Origin: Jaltomata sinuosa
Lineage: Eukaryota; Streptophyta; Magnoliopsida; Solanales; Solanaceae
Reading direction: 5' to 3'
Assembly: GCA_003996215.1 (NCBI GenBank)
Contig: QJPP01001407.1
Span: forward strand, 124,001-188,000
DNA: 64,000 bases
Shown: positions 11,655-23,610 of the stretch, piece after piece
Numbering within the stretch: the first letter of the stretch is position 1
Layout of the letters: each line of letters begins with the position of its first letter
The notes under the pieces: model-generated
Seen by the model: the letters and a program-made list of their open reading frames with translations, nothing else
What the model was told of the DNA's origin: nothing
Database searches by the model: none
Position numbers and translations under genes: made by a program

Positions 11655-13764
11655 CTCTAGCTAGGGTGAGCTTTGACAAAAATATAGTGTTTTGTGTCCT
11701 AGAGATGGTTAGGGTGTCATGGTTTGTGGACTGATAGTGTGGAGTCCAAAATGGATATTTAACTATCGTAGGATCTCGTAGGAAGTTTTGATATGAAAAT
11801 CAGGTTCATAGTACTCTGGTTATGGGCATTGCTACATCAGGATTATTTCTGTGATGTCAAGAAAATGAAGTGTATTGTGAAATGATGGTTTTGGGGCGAG
11901 AATTTGACATTCTAGAAATTGATATCCATCATGATTAAGGGAACTCTCATTATAGTGGGCCATAGTGGCTAGTCTTTCTCATCGCGATTTCAATTTTTCT
12001 GGGTTATTTTACCATAACTCTTATTTTGTACTAGAGCTCCAAAGGATGTTTTTCTCATGGAAATAGGGCTTTCTTCTTCATTTGAGGTAAGTACTCTGTA
12101 AAACCTATTTGTATGTTGATCATTAACCTTTGTAAGACCTTTAAGTTGAGGATTAATGGAGGAATTCCTAAATTTGAGCCCTAAAAGCATGAACTTAGGG
12201 GAAAACTCTATGGGTAAGTGCAATTTCACCTAGAATTGATCCTAAGTTATACTTTTATGATTCCTAACATGAAATTGTTAGTTCTTAACTTGATTAAGTC
12301 TAGTGGGGAACCCTGGGTACTATAAAGGTTAGACCTTTAGGCATAAAAATGGATAAAAAGGGATGAACTTGATTAGAAACCCTTTGGGTATTGGTTTTAC
12401 GAATGCTATGAGACTAGTTATTGATTTATTTACCCTAGGGAAATGCTAGAAATCCTCGTTTAAGGGTAGAATTGGTGGGTCAAATTTTCAAGGCCTAAAA
12501 TAAAGAGTAATTGATTAATTACTCTTCAATGATTGTTGTTTATAGATCTTGAGCGATCCGAAGGGTTAAGGAAAGGCAAGGTAGATGTGAAATAGCTTAC
12601 AGGTGGTAATTCTTCACTCGATATAACTTGTGATTTTAATTAGAGTTAAGATTCATTTCATTACATGGTATGTGGTTGAATTACATAACTTGTGATTGGT
12701 CTTCAGACATGTTTGAATTACATATGTTTTTCTGTTATGCTTAGATAAAAAAGCTAGATGTGCAGGAAGTGATGAGTGAGTTGAGATGAATAAGTGTAAG
12801 TGTGTTTTGAGGCACTTTGTATACCATGAAGGATAGGTCTGAGAACCTAGTTGCACTGCTATGGATATTGATATGACTACTGTGGATCGAATACTCCGCT
12901 AGTATGGTACATGGACGCATAGGGTCTCTTACAGGTCATGGCTAGTGGGCAAAAATAAGACTCCTAGCATGTGTCTACACTCTTTTATTTGGCATTGCAT
13001 TGTTGCATGGTCATTCATGGTGAGCTGATATTTTGAACTTAAATGAGACTAGAGGTACTAGATGTGTTGATAAGAGTTAGGTGGACAGAGATTCCACGAA
13101 TTGTGACTTGAAAGTAAACTCCTTACATTCTTGTATTCAGTGACTTTTATGAACTTGATATTACTATTATTGATTTGACCTGAGATGACTATTTGTTGAC
13201 TGAATTAAGTTTTAAAGTGTTGAGGTACCTTTTACTTGTTATTTGAATTTGGCTATATACTTGTTCTAACCTTAGTCGACCTATGATACCTACCAGTACA
13301 TAGTTTTTACTGATACTACCCTGTACTCTTCTTTTGTTGAGTACATACCATGTTCTAGAAACTGAGACACGACCTCAGCTAGACTAAAAGATTGACTACT
13401 TTATCTAGGGTTGAGCATTACTTTCCAAGCTACTGCACATCTTCTTCGAGTTACTATCCCTCTTTTGTGCAAGGAAACTCTAGTTATTTATTAATTATTT
13501 TAGTTGTTCGGATATCTTAGATATTTTTTACATTTATAGTTCTTGTATGATGACTTTCAGTTCTTGGGGAATGTTTTAGTCATTGAATCATTTTCTGCAA
13601 ATTTTATCTATAGTAGTCTGTCTTTCAGTATACTTTAATTTAACTTGGGTTTGCTTTGTTCTTACTTTATAATGGGCTATGTATAAGGTTATGTTTTGGG
13701 TGGGGTTGGTTCCTCCATCGGAGGGTTAGCGTGGGTTCCACTCATGGCTTATTGGGTCGTGACA
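11655..13764 (+). repeat. Gypsy-1 5' LTR, main fragment
   Basis: It aligns with 18,950-21,030 along its length. Examples are GATAGTGTGGAGTCC at 11,735, CTAACATGAAATTGTTAG at 12,265 and the end GGGTCGTGACA at 13,764. Relative to the 3' LTR it lacks roughly 70 bp in the palindrome cluster near 11,980. There is no coding content. An ORF at 13,656-13,961 crosses the LTR end and primer site and is not a gene. Confidence 0.88.
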
Positions 13765-13768
13765 AACT

Positions 13769-13781
13769 TGGTATCATAGCC
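13769..13781 (+). promoter_or_regulatory. Gypsy-1 primer-binding site (tRNA-Met type)
   Basis: TGGTATCATAGCC lies four bases after the LTR end, one base off the usual TGGTATCAGAGC initiator-Met site. Confidence 0.85.
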
Positions 13782-13961
13782 CCGAGTTCGTTGATCTTAT
13801 TATACAAGAACGTGTCTAGTAGAGTCTTACAAAATAGTACAGAGATGTTTGTACTTTTTTGCAGGAGGATACATGACTATAGTAAACCTCAACTTCTTTC
13901 ATCCTTCATGCTATTACTTTTTTCCAATTGGTATCTAACTCTTTCATTCTTATTTTTTTAG

Positions 13962-15260
13962 ATGGTGAGAACACGTAAGTCAGAGGCTAAGAAAGCAGCG
14001 CCCGAATAAGTTGTTGAGGCTATAGTTTGCGACAGGGGCAGAGTGAGAAGCAGATCTAGAAAGGAAAGGCGTGCCCACTAGGGGTAGAGCTTGGGTCATA
14101 GATCCAACTTGGGAAAGGTCATCATCTCCTCCTCAACTGAGCATCTTCTTAAAGTTGTGGTGGAGAAAAGATTCAGATTGAGAATAATGAGGCAGTACCA
14201 GTCTAGGGGATAGGGGTAGCACCCATTTAGAGAGGTGTGGCACATGTCTCGATGTCGTCAAATATGATCCAGCAGGTTATGAGCTTTCTTAGTAAGCTGG
14301 CAAGGAACCAGACTACTCCTACCATGCCCATGGTACATTATTCAGTAACCCAGAAGGCTGCATCTATGGTTCCTCGAATGGATGATGCTTTTGAGATAGG
14401 TATGTTTCCATGAATAGTGATAGGACCAGTAATAATTGGTGGTGATCATGATCTTTTCTGCAAGTTTGTGAAGATGAAACTTCTAGTATTTTATGAGTTA
14501 GAGTCTGAGGATGCTTATGAGTTCATCAGGGACTGTCATGAATGGCTACACATGATGGGTGTTGTTGAGAGGTATGCTATTGAGTTTGTTTCTTTTTAGT
14601 GTCAAGGGGATTCTAAGATTTGGTGGAGATCATATATGGAAGGAAGGCCTGTTGGGGCACTTCTTATGACTTGGAGCCAGTTCTACCAAGTGTTTTTGGA
14701 GAAGTATGTTCCACACACTTTAAGGACAAAAAGAAGGATGGGTTTTCCAACATTAAGCAGGGAAATTCTTTGGTGGCAGCTTATGAGTCTCACTTTTATG
14801 CAATGGATCATTACTCTACATAGTTGATCAATACAGAAAAATAATGTATTTGCCATTTTTTGAAGGGCTTGATAACAGGCTGCAAATTTCATCTTTATAG
14901 GTAAGAACTTCTGGTAAGCCTTTTCAGGAGGTGGTTGAATTTGTGAAGAATTTTGAAGGTGTAAGGCAAGAGTGTCAAATAAGAATGGCTTTGAAGAAGA
15001 CCCAATCTGGGGGCAATTTGAGTGGTTAGTTTTTGAAAGGTCAAGGTATGCAGGGATACCCTGCGTGCCCCATCTAGTCTGTTATGAAGGTTTCTATTGG
15101 GGGTCCATCAAGGACAAGTCATCCTTCATTAGATTTTGGTAGGTATCTTACTTCGTCTGCTCTAGCATAGAAACCTACCTTTAACTGTGCATGTTATGAA
15201 TATGGTGAGGTTGGTCACTTGAGGAGGAATTGTCCTCGGCTTTGATAGGCAGTTCAGCAG
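13962..15260 (+). pseudogene. Gypsy-1 gag, broken
   Basis: The ATG at 13,962 opens MVRTRKSEAKKAAPE and meets a stop after 15 codons. Gag similarity continues in pieces: 14,417-14,599 (ESEDAYEFIRDCHEWLHMMG) and 14,636-14,745 (MTWSQFYQVFLEKYVPHTLR). After a frameshift comes 14,750-14,823 (AAYESHFYAMDHYS). The nucleocapsid knuckle at 15,192-15,233 reads CYEYGEVGHLRRNC, so the second zinc-binding Cys is Tyr. Gag would build the particle and bind RNA. Confidence 0.85.
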
Positions 15261-15975
15261 CAGGCTCTTTTAGCTTCAAGTCTAGCAAGTAGAGGTAATG
15301 GTTATGACAGAGATCATCCACAGGGAATACATGGTGGCCACACGTCTAGAAGGGGTGGTACACGACCTAATTAAGGCAATGGTAATGGCAGATGAGGTAA
15401 TCACTCCAACAAGGGTAGTGCACAGGCAGGTGGTAAGAACCACTTCTATGATTTTCTGAGTAGACCAGAGGCAGAGGCAGGGTAGTGATCACATGTACTA
15501 TTCTTGTCTATGACCACATGTCTTTAGTTTTATTTTACCCTAGTCCTACATTTTCCTATATGTTTGCTGGATTTGCTGAGGGTTTTGACATGATATGTGA
15601 ACTACTTAATTTTCCTATTATTGTGTCTCCCCATTGGGTGATTCTGTGGTTGTGGATAGGGTCTTCTATTCTTATCCAGTTATATCTGTGGGATGAAAGA
15701 CTTAGGCAGATCTAGTGATTCTAGATATGGTGGATTTTGACATCATCCTAGGGATGAGTTAGTTGTCTCTGCACCATGCTATTCTGGATTGTCATACTAA
15801 TACAGTGATAATGTATGTGCCTGGGTTGGATAGACTAGAGTGGGAGGGTGACTATAGTCCTACTCTTATGAAGTTTGTGTCTTTCCTTTATGCTCATAGC
15901 CTAATAAGAAGAGGGTTGTTTAGCTTTCGTAGCTCATTCTGGACACTACTTCATAGGTTCCAACTATTAAGTTAG
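15261..15975 (+). pseudogene. Gypsy-1 protease region, catalytic site lost
   Basis: The frame from 15,485 reads TILVYDHMSLVLFYPSPTFS. The gypsy protease site normally has Asp where this copy has Tyr (about 15,536), and the following Gly is also changed. The frame then continues to about 15,715, and a second piece (15,763-15,975) covers the PR-to-RT linker. Inactive on sequence grounds. Confidence 0.72.
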
Positions 15976-16660
15976 TTTATGTGATGTGTGAGTTTACAAA
16001 GGTATTTCCTATGAATTTATCTGGCATATTATCCCATCGAGATATTGACTTAGAGCTGAATATGTGTCCTATATCTATTCCCCCTTATGTAATAGCGTCA
16101 GCTAAGTTGAGAGAGCTTAAGGCTCAGTTACAACAGTTATTGGGTAAAATGTTTATTCATCCGAGCGCCTCCCTGTGGGGTGCTCCAGTGTTGTTTGTTA
16201 AGAAAAAGAAAGGTAGTCTACATATGCACATCGACTACTCAGTTAAAAAAGGTTACTATTTATAATCAATATCCTCTCCCTCGCATCAATAATTTATTTG
16301 ACTACTTATAGGGTGCATCAATCTTTTCTAAGATTGATCGATGGTTTGGGTACCATTAGTTAAAAATTCGGCCTTTTGATATTCTTAAGAATGTTTTTTG
16401 GACCCCGTACAGACATTATGTGTTCCTTGTGAAGTATTTTGGGTTGACCAATGCCTAGCTGCTTTTATGTGTTTGATAAATGGGATATTTAAGCCCTATC
16501 TAAACTCCTTTGTTATTATGTTCATTGATGATATCCTAGTGTATTCTAAGAGTGACGAGGAGCAGAGAAATCATCTTACTGTTGTGTTGGGATTGTTGAA
16601 GGAAAAGAAATTGTATGTGAAATTCTCCAAATGTGAATTCTAGTTGTCTTCTTTATCCTT
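15976..16660 (+). pseudogene. Gypsy-1 reverse transcriptase, broken
   Basis: 15,981-16,265 gives the RT N-terminus (ELNMCPISIPPYVIA, LWGAPVLFVKKKKGSLHMHI). Frameshifts follow, and 16,398-16,643 carries the catalytic box FIDDILVYSKSDEEQ at about 16,520 and the C-terminal KLYVKFSKCEF. The two catalytic Asp residues are still present, but no single frame spans the domain. Confidence 0.88.
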
Positions 16661-17330
16661 CTTCAGGCATATGGTTTCGAAAGAAGGGTGATGGTAGACC
16701 TACAAAAAATTGAGGCAGTTAAGAATTGGTCTAGGCCCACTTCAGTGACTGAGGTTTATAGCTTTGTGGTATTAGCCAGTTACTACTCCAAATTTGTTAA
16801 AGGTTTTGTAGCTATTTCTACCCATCTGACCCGCTTGACTTATAAGGATGTACCATTTGTTTGGTCAGATGAATGTGAGGAGATCTTCCAAAATCTCAAG
16901 ACCATGTTGAATACTGCTCCAAATCTTGCCTTGCCGGTTGAGAGTAAGGATTTTATTATGCATGGTGATGTCTCATGTTTTGGTTTAGGTGTTGTATTGA
17001 TGCAGCAACAAAATGTTATTGCTTATGCTTTGAGGCAACTCAAGGTGAATGAGAGGAACAATCCTTCTCATGACTTAGAGTTGGTTGTTATGGTTTTCTC
17101 TCAAGATTTGGAGGCACTACTTGTATGAGGTTCGTTGTGAAGTGTTCACAGACCACCATAGTTTGCAAATTGTCTTCACCTAGAAAGACTTCAACTTAAG
17201 GCAACAAAGATAGATGGATTTACTTAAGCGACATGATGTTACGATTCCATACAATCTGGGTAAACCTAATGTGGTAGTTGATGCATTAAGCAGAAAGATT
17301 GAGAGTATGTGTAGCATGGCCTATTTGAAA
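16661..17330 (+). pseudogene. Gypsy-1 RNase H and connection
   Basis: 16,688-17,128 is an open block starting with the connection segment (KIEAVKNWSRPTSVTEV), then the RNase H core with FIMHGDVSCFGLGVVL (first Asp) and HDLELVVMVF (Glu). The rest, to about 17,330, is read in other frames with stops, including a TAG after IVFT near 17,180. Confidence 0.83.
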
Positions 17331-18835
17331 GCTATTAGACGGTCGTTGGCCAGTGACATTTAGTCTCTAGCTAAAAGCTTCATGATACTAGAATTTTCTA
17401 AGTAGGGCAGTTTGTTGGCATGTATGTTGAGGCAAGGTCCTCTTCTCTTGACCAGATTAAAGGTAAACAATTTAATTATGTGAAATTGAGTAAGATTCGT
17501 GATAAAGTGTTGCGAGGAGAGGCCAAGAAGGCCTTGATCGATGATGAAGGTGTTTTGTGAATCAAAGGGTGAGTTTGTGTGCCCTGTGTTGAGGATTTTA
17601 TTTCCACCATTTTAGCAGAAGCTCACTATTTTAAGTATTCTATACATCCTAGTGTGACCAAGATATACCAAGATATAAAGCAACACTATTGGAGGGGTGG
17701 ACTTAAGAGAGATATAGTCAACTTTCTGGCCTAGTGTCAAAACTATCAGCAGGTGAAATATGAACACCAAAAGCCTGGTGGTCCTCTTTAGAGGATACCC
17801 ATTCCTGAATGGAAATGCGAGAGAATAGCAATGGATTTGATGGTTGGCCATCCCAAGACTTTGGGAATATATGATTCGATATGGGTTATTGTTTATAGAT
17901 TGACAAAGTCTGCACACTTCATCCTTGTTCAGGTGACTTATAATGTGGCTAAGTTAGCCAATATAAACCTTACGAAAGTTGTTTAACTGCATAGGGTGCC
18001 TATCTCCATTATTTCTGATAGAGGTACCCAGTTACTTTTAATTTCTGGCAAAAGTTGCATGAGGAGTTGCATAGAAGGTTGGACCTAAGTACAAATTTTC
18101 ACCCTCAAACTAACCGGCAGTCTGAGCGCATGATCCAAGTATTAAAAAACATGATTTGTGCATGATTGATGGATTTTTGAGGTATTTGCGACTAGTACAT
18201 GTTGTTGGTTGAGTTTTCTTACAACAATATTTATCACTCGAGTTTAGACATTGCTCCATTAAAAGCATTATATGAGAGGAGGTGTAGATCTCCCATTGTC
18301 TTTTTTGATTCATATGAGGTAAGGCCATGTGGTACAAACCTTCTACAAGATTTTATGGAAAGGTTAAGTGTATCTAATAGAAGCTCCTCCAATCTCAAAG
18401 TCAGTAAAAGGAGTATGCGTATAAGAAAGTAAGAGACATGCACTTCATGAAAGGTGATAAAGTTGAGTCTGAGGTATATTGGGCCCTTTGAAATTCTTTA
18501 AAGTGTAGGGCCAGTGGTTTATAAGTTGGCATTGCCTCTGAGTTTGTTGAGAGTTTATCCCCTTTTTCATGTATCTATTCTTAAGAAGTACTACGGAGAT
18601 GGAGACTACATTATTCATTTGGATTTGGTCCTGCTGGATGAAAACCTCTCATACAAAGAGAAGGTTGTTGCTATTCTTGATAAAGATGTCCAAAAATTAA
18701 CGACTAAGGAGATTGCATCTGTAAAGGTCTAGTAGAAGAAATGTCCTATTGAGGAGGACACTTGGGAGAGTGAGGTAGATACGCAGATCAAGTATCCTCA
18801 CTTGTTCACTGATCCAGGTAATCCTCATTTTCTCC
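17331..18835 (+). pseudogene. Gypsy-1 integrase with chromodomain-like C-terminus
   Basis: The zinc domain reads SIHPSVTKIYQDIKQHYW near 17,640-17,690, then CQNYQQVKYEH, where the second Cys of CxxC is Tyr. The core shows the first catalytic Asp (IAMDLMVG) and the second (ISDRGTQ); the Glu region is frameshifted near 18,110. 18,514-18,732 is the GPY/F-like part (PVVYKLALPLSLLRVYPLFH), and the end (KCPIEEDTWESEVD, YPHLFTD) resembles the chromodomain tail of plant chromoviruses. That domain would steer integration to heterochromatin. Confidence 0.82.
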
Positions 18836-18887
18836 TATTTTCATGGTATTGTTATTGGGGGTGAATGATTGTTTAATTTTTGTGTGA

Positions 18888-21030
18888 TGTAATAACCTGT
18901 TTCATCATTATAGTAAAGGCATAAGTACTCGGCTAGAAAAGTCCCTAAGGTGAGAGTTGATAAAACGTAGTGTTATGTTCCCTAGAGATGACTACGTTCT
19001 TGTAGTTTGTGAAATGGTAGTGTGGAGTCCATATATGAATAGTTAATAATCATAGGATCACGTAGAAACTTTTGAGATGGAAATCGAGTTCATAGAACTC
19101 TGGTTATGGGCGTTTGTGTATTTGGATTATTAAGTGATGCTTAGAAAATGAAGTGTGTTTTGAAATGCGAGGTTTGGGGTAAGAGTTTGATGTTCTTGAA
19201 ATTGATATCCATTGAAATGAATGGCAGTCCCATTGCGATGGGCCATCATTGCTAGTCATCCTCATCGTGATGACTCATCTCGATGAGACTTGGTTCATCG
19301 TGATGAAGTGACGGGTTGTATACTTGTGTAATTTTAGTTTTTTTGAGTTATTTTCCCATAACTCTTATTTCGCTCTAGAGCTTTAAGGGATGTTTTCCTT
19401 AAGAAACTAGTTTTTTTTTAGGTATGTACTCCATAAAACCTCTTCGTATGTTGATTATTAACATTTTTAAGACCTTTATGTTCAGGATTGGTGATGGGAT
19501 TCTTGAATTTGAGCCCTAAAAGAATAAACTTAGAGGAAATCCTATGGATATGTGCAATTTCACTTTGAATTGATTCAATGTTGTCCTTTTATGATTCCTA
19601 ACATGAAATTATTAGAGCTTAACTTGATTAAAGCTAGTGGGAAACTTTGGGTAAAAAGGGATGAACTTGATTAGAAACTCTTTGGATATTGGATTTACGA
19701 ATGCTATGAGACTAGATTTTGATTTTCTGAACCTTGTGGAATGCTAGAAATCCTTATTTAATGGTAGAATTAGTGGGTTAAATTCCCAAGGCCAAAAATA
19801 AAGGGTAAATGATTAATTACTCTTGTATGATTGTTATTTATAGACGATGAGCGATCCGAATGGTAAAGAAAAAGCAAGGCAGTTGCAAAATAGCTTGAAG
19901 GTTGTGGTTTTAATTTGAGTTGAGACTCATTTTATTACATGGTATGTGGTTGAATTATGTAACTTTTGATTGGTCTTTGGACATGTTTTAATTGCATATG
20001 TTTTCTTGTTATGCTTGGATGAATAAGCTAGATTTGCGGGAAGTGAACTGAGTGTAAGTGTGTTTTGAGGCACTTTGTATACCATGAAGGATATGCATGA
20101 TAACCTAGTTGCTTTGTTATTGTTATTGATATGATTACTGTGGATCAGATACTACACCGATATGGTACATAGACGCCTAGGGACCCCTACATGTCATGGC
20201 TAGTGGGAAAAAATAAGATGCTTAGCATGTGTGTACATTCTTTTATTTAGCATTGCATTGTTGCATGGGCATTCATGGTGAGCTGATATTGTGAAATAAT
20301 ATGATACTAGAGGTACTAAATGTGTTGATAACAGTTAGGTGGGCATAGATTGCACGAATGGTGACTTGAATGTGAACCCCTTATATTCTTGTGGTTGTAT
20401 TCAGTGACTTTTATGAACTTGATATTAGTGCTGTTGATTTGACCTGAGATGATTATTTGTTGACTGAATTAATTGTTAAAGTGTTGAGGTGCCTTTAAGT
20501 TGTTATTTGATTTGGCTATGTACTTGTTCTAGTCCGAGTCAACCTATGATACCTACCAGTACATAGTGTTTTATACTGATACTACCTTGTACACTTGTTT
20601 TGTTGAGTGCAGACCATGTTCCAGAGGCTAAGACGCGATCTCAGCTAGACAAGAAGATTGACTACGTGATCCAGGGGTGAGCACTACTTTCCATGCTACT
20701 GTGGATCTTGTTTGAGTTGTTGTCCCTCCTATGGGAAATGAAACTCTAGTTATTTATTATTTATTTTAGTTGTTCAGATATCTTAGACATTGTTTACATT
20801 TAGAGTTCTTGTTCGATGACTTTCAATTCTTGGGGAATGTTTTAGTCATTGAATCATTTTCCACAAATTTTATCTATAGTAGTTTGTCTTTCACTATGCT
20901 TTAATTAATTTCTAATTTACTTTGTTCTTATTAAGAAATTTGCTAAGTATAAAGTTAATCTTTGGGTTGGTTTGGTTCTCGCACCAGAGGGTTAGTATGG
21001 GTGTCACTCACGGCCGATTGGGTCATGAAA
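18888..21030 (+). repeat. Gypsy-1 3' LTR
   Basis: 2,143 bp from TGTAATAACC to the decayed end ATGAAA. It is preceded by GGGGGTGAATG about 30 bases upstream, the likely remains of the polypurine tract. A cluster of palindromic CATCG-rich words lies at 19,205-19,315 (CTCATCGTGATGA, CATCTCGATGAG). No coding sequence. Confidence 0.88.
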
Positions 21031-21190
21031 AACTTAGTATCAGAGCTGCAAGTTCGTTGATCTTATCGTACAAGAACGTATCTAGTAGAGTCTTGCAAAA
21101 TGGTATGGAGACGTCTGTACTTTTTTGCAAGAGGCTTCAGGACATTAGGAAACCTTAACTTCTTTCATGCTTCTTTCATCACATATTTTG
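21031..21190 (+). mobile_element. Second gypsy-1 primer site and leader after the 3' LTR
   Basis: TTAGTATCAGAGCT at 21,034 aligns with the primer site at 13,768. The next 150 bases match the gypsy-1 leader closely (AGTTCGTTGATCTTAT, CTAGTAGAGTCTT, GTACTTTTTTGCA). Homology fades near 21,190, before the gag start. The 3' LTR is therefore also the 5' LTR of a truncated second unit. Confidence 0.85.
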
Positions 21191-21752
21191 TTCTGTATAA
21201 TTACTCTTTATTTTATTGTCTTACTTGATATTGATTTGTTTATTGCATTTTAGGATATAAATTTGAATTTTGGTTTGTAACAGTATTTTTTATTATGTAA
21301 ATATTAGTAAGTATTTAGTATGTCATGCTAGTAGTTAGTGTGTCTAGTGCAACCCTTGGGTGTTGTTGTCGATTATTTTACGAAGAGAGTCCTTTGAACT
21401 ATCAATTTTTGTTTAGTCGTAGATATTTGTCGATGCTGGATGAATGAGGACTGTTTTGAGAGGAAATTAGTCTTTAGGAAATGAAGAGTAACCAAACGCG
21501 TTCCAAATGCTAGGTTCTTAATCTAGAATGACTAATACAATGTTAGGTAACTCTATAGAAACATTATGCAAAATAAGATAAATATTTTGGTTAAGACACG
21601 TAAGGCTCTAATATTGACTCTAGAAAAATAAATGGGCTTGAAAATGTTTCGTTGAAATAAATTGTACTTTTCGGTAAAGAGTTGATACGGAGACGATTTA
21701 GTCTTTTATGTGTCATTGTCTAATGAGTAATTGCACATTCCATGTGTATTTT
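21191..21752 (+). mobile_element. Left part of a split non-coding gypsy-type element
   Basis: No ORF. The last bases (CCATGTGTATTTT) and the sequence resuming at 40,530 (ATTTTGAAATC) are joined by the target duplication of the 21,753-40,529 insertion. The style and the continuation at 40,530-41,323 resemble the non-coding 3' interior at 59,531-60,900, for example GCCTTGTGTATTTTGTGAA near 60,274. Confidence 0.55.
21748..21752 (+). repeat. Target-site duplication, left copy (ATTTT)
   Basis: ATTTT directly before the LTR start TGTCACGACC, identical to 40,530-40,534 directly after the other LTR end. Confidence 0.85.
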
Positions 21753-23373
21753 TGTCACGACCCGATTTCTCAGGTCATGATGGCATATACAACCCTCGAG
21801 TAGGCGAACCAATCCCTGTAGCCCAGAACGGTTAGTAATGTGCTACTACCTAACCAAAATGCACAATAAACAAAAATAAGCGGAAGCAGAATGTAAAGGT
21901 AGACAAAGCGGAAGCAAAACCCGAATGTATACATAATGAAATCTACACCAACCCCAAGAGTTGGTATCGATAGTACAAAATCTTCTAATAGAGTACAAAT
22001 GCTAGAAGAAACAAAAGATAAATACAACTGTCTCCGAATATACAAAGACTATCAGTGCAAAAGATGAGATGTGGTCAAGCCCCGACCGTCAGGCGCTCAC
22101 CCTAGTCTCGAATATCCTAAAATCTGCACGAGTCTCCAACGCGATCAACGGTGAAATCTCAACTAATATCTGCACCAAAATGATGCAGAAGTGTAGTATG
22201 AGCACCAAGAAAATGGGTACTCAGTAGGCATCATCGGCCGATTGGGCGCATATAAGATATAAAAATAGTAATAAGCAGAACACAAGAAAGCAGTCACGAA
22301 AGCAAGGAAGAAGCACAAGGAACTAGCACAAGGAGCAATCAACCAAGAGTAAAAAGTATACATGCTAGCACAAACATATACATAACACATAAACACATGT
22401 GTAAGGAAGAAGAACGCACCTAGAATCCTTGAAACACTAGTATATAAAGGAGAGAGAGTCAGGAACATAGCGATATACCGGTAACCTCAAGTAAAAGGAA
22501 AACAAGAAAAGCAGTCTAACATACTCAAGATGGAATCAACAAGCATAAGGAAATCATAACACCAATCCAACTTCAAGGTAGCATAAAGAGGAATCCACCT
22601 CACAAGTACAACCCTAGGATGGAATAACTAACCCATAATAACCGAGAAATACTACTCAAATCCAGATAAGAATGGATCCAGAAACTGATAATCTGCTCAG
22701 AGGCCACACAAAAGTGCCTCAATAAGATAGGACTCCCTAGCCCTCTCAATAATCAAAATCCCATAACTATAGCCTCTATAGGCTTATAACTGCTAAATCA
22801 CCAAGAAACAAGGACCATAACAAGCTCTATAAAGCGACTAGAGTAATCTAAACTACCTACTGTCCCAATGGCCGCCCATACAATCAAGGAACACAATCAA
22901 GTGAAAATAAACCCTCCGGCCGCCCATACAACCGGAGTGTCACTGGACCCACAACAAACAAGGGTGGAATCTGAGTGTAATATGCATGATAATGATAATG
23001 ATGAAACCGATATTAGTAACCCTGTATGCACCTCCACCTGACACTTCGGTAAGAGGACCCATGGTGGGATGTACCCGATTTACACCATCCGATACCATAA
23101 ACCCCTCCTCCGACACGCTTGGCCTTTTGGCCAGGTCCTGGAATGCCAGAGCCCATGGAGGTCCTTTACCACATACAGTAACGAACGCGAAATCTCAGAG
23201 AACCAGAGACTCAAAGTACGTGCCTAGAATTGACCAGGTCTAAAATAGTAGTATTAGTCTCAAAAGACTCTCTCAAAGGGTGCCCAAAGTATACTCAGGT
23301 CTAAATCAGTGATAAGAGTCTCAATAACCCTCTAAAAGGGTGCCCAGAGAGTATCCAGGTGTAAATCAGTAAG

Positions 23374-23610
23374 AAATCAAGTCTAGTTCTCATCCCAGCA
23401 GAGCATAGTATCAGTAGGAAATCAAGTCTAGTACTCTGCCCAGCAGAGCCTAGTATCAGTAGAAAATCATGTCTAGTGCTCTGCCCAGCAGAGCCTAGTA
23501 TCAGTAGGATATCAAGTGTGAAATCACGTCTAGTGCTCTGCCCAGTAGAGCCTAGTATCAGTAGGAAATCAGGTCTAGTGCTCTGCCCAACAGATCCTAG
23601 TATCAATAGG
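23374..23610 (-). repeat. 45-bp tandem array in LTR, about five copies
   Basis: Each unit holds CTCTGCCCAGCAGAG (stem CTCTG/CAGAG) followed by CCTAGTATCAGTAGGAAATC. One unit is separated by a short insert near 23,510. Because 45 is a multiple of three, ORFs stay open across the array. Confidence 0.85.

Larger units (their letters stand above)
3901..21030 (+). mobile_element. Gypsy-1: decayed Ty3/gypsy chromovirus, split by copia insertion
   Basis: A complete layout can be read: 5' LTR (3,901-3,990 plus 11,655-13,764), initiator-Met primer site, gag, protease, reverse transcriptase, RNase H, integrase, chromodomain-like end and 3' LTR (18,888-21,030). Without the copia insertion it is about 9.5 kb. 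The order PR-RT-RH-IN plus a chromodomain places it in the chromovirus branch of Ty3/gypsy. Every coding segment carries stops or frameshifts, and several key residues are changed. The LTRs differ visibly along their length, including an internal deletion of roughly 70 bp in the 5' copy, so the insertion is old. The terminal TG of the 5' LTR is lost, so its start is approximate. Confidence 0.88.

Noticed and set aside
13656..21158. Similar ORFs at 13,656-13,961 and 20,922-21,158 that look like a conserved gene pair
   Set aside because: Both run across an LTR end and its primer site. Their similarity comes from LTR and leader homology.
23374..23610. Regular palindromic repeats that superficially resemble a CRISPR array
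   Set aside because: The units are contiguous with no unique spacers, and they lie in a plant LTR with a twin in the partner LTR.
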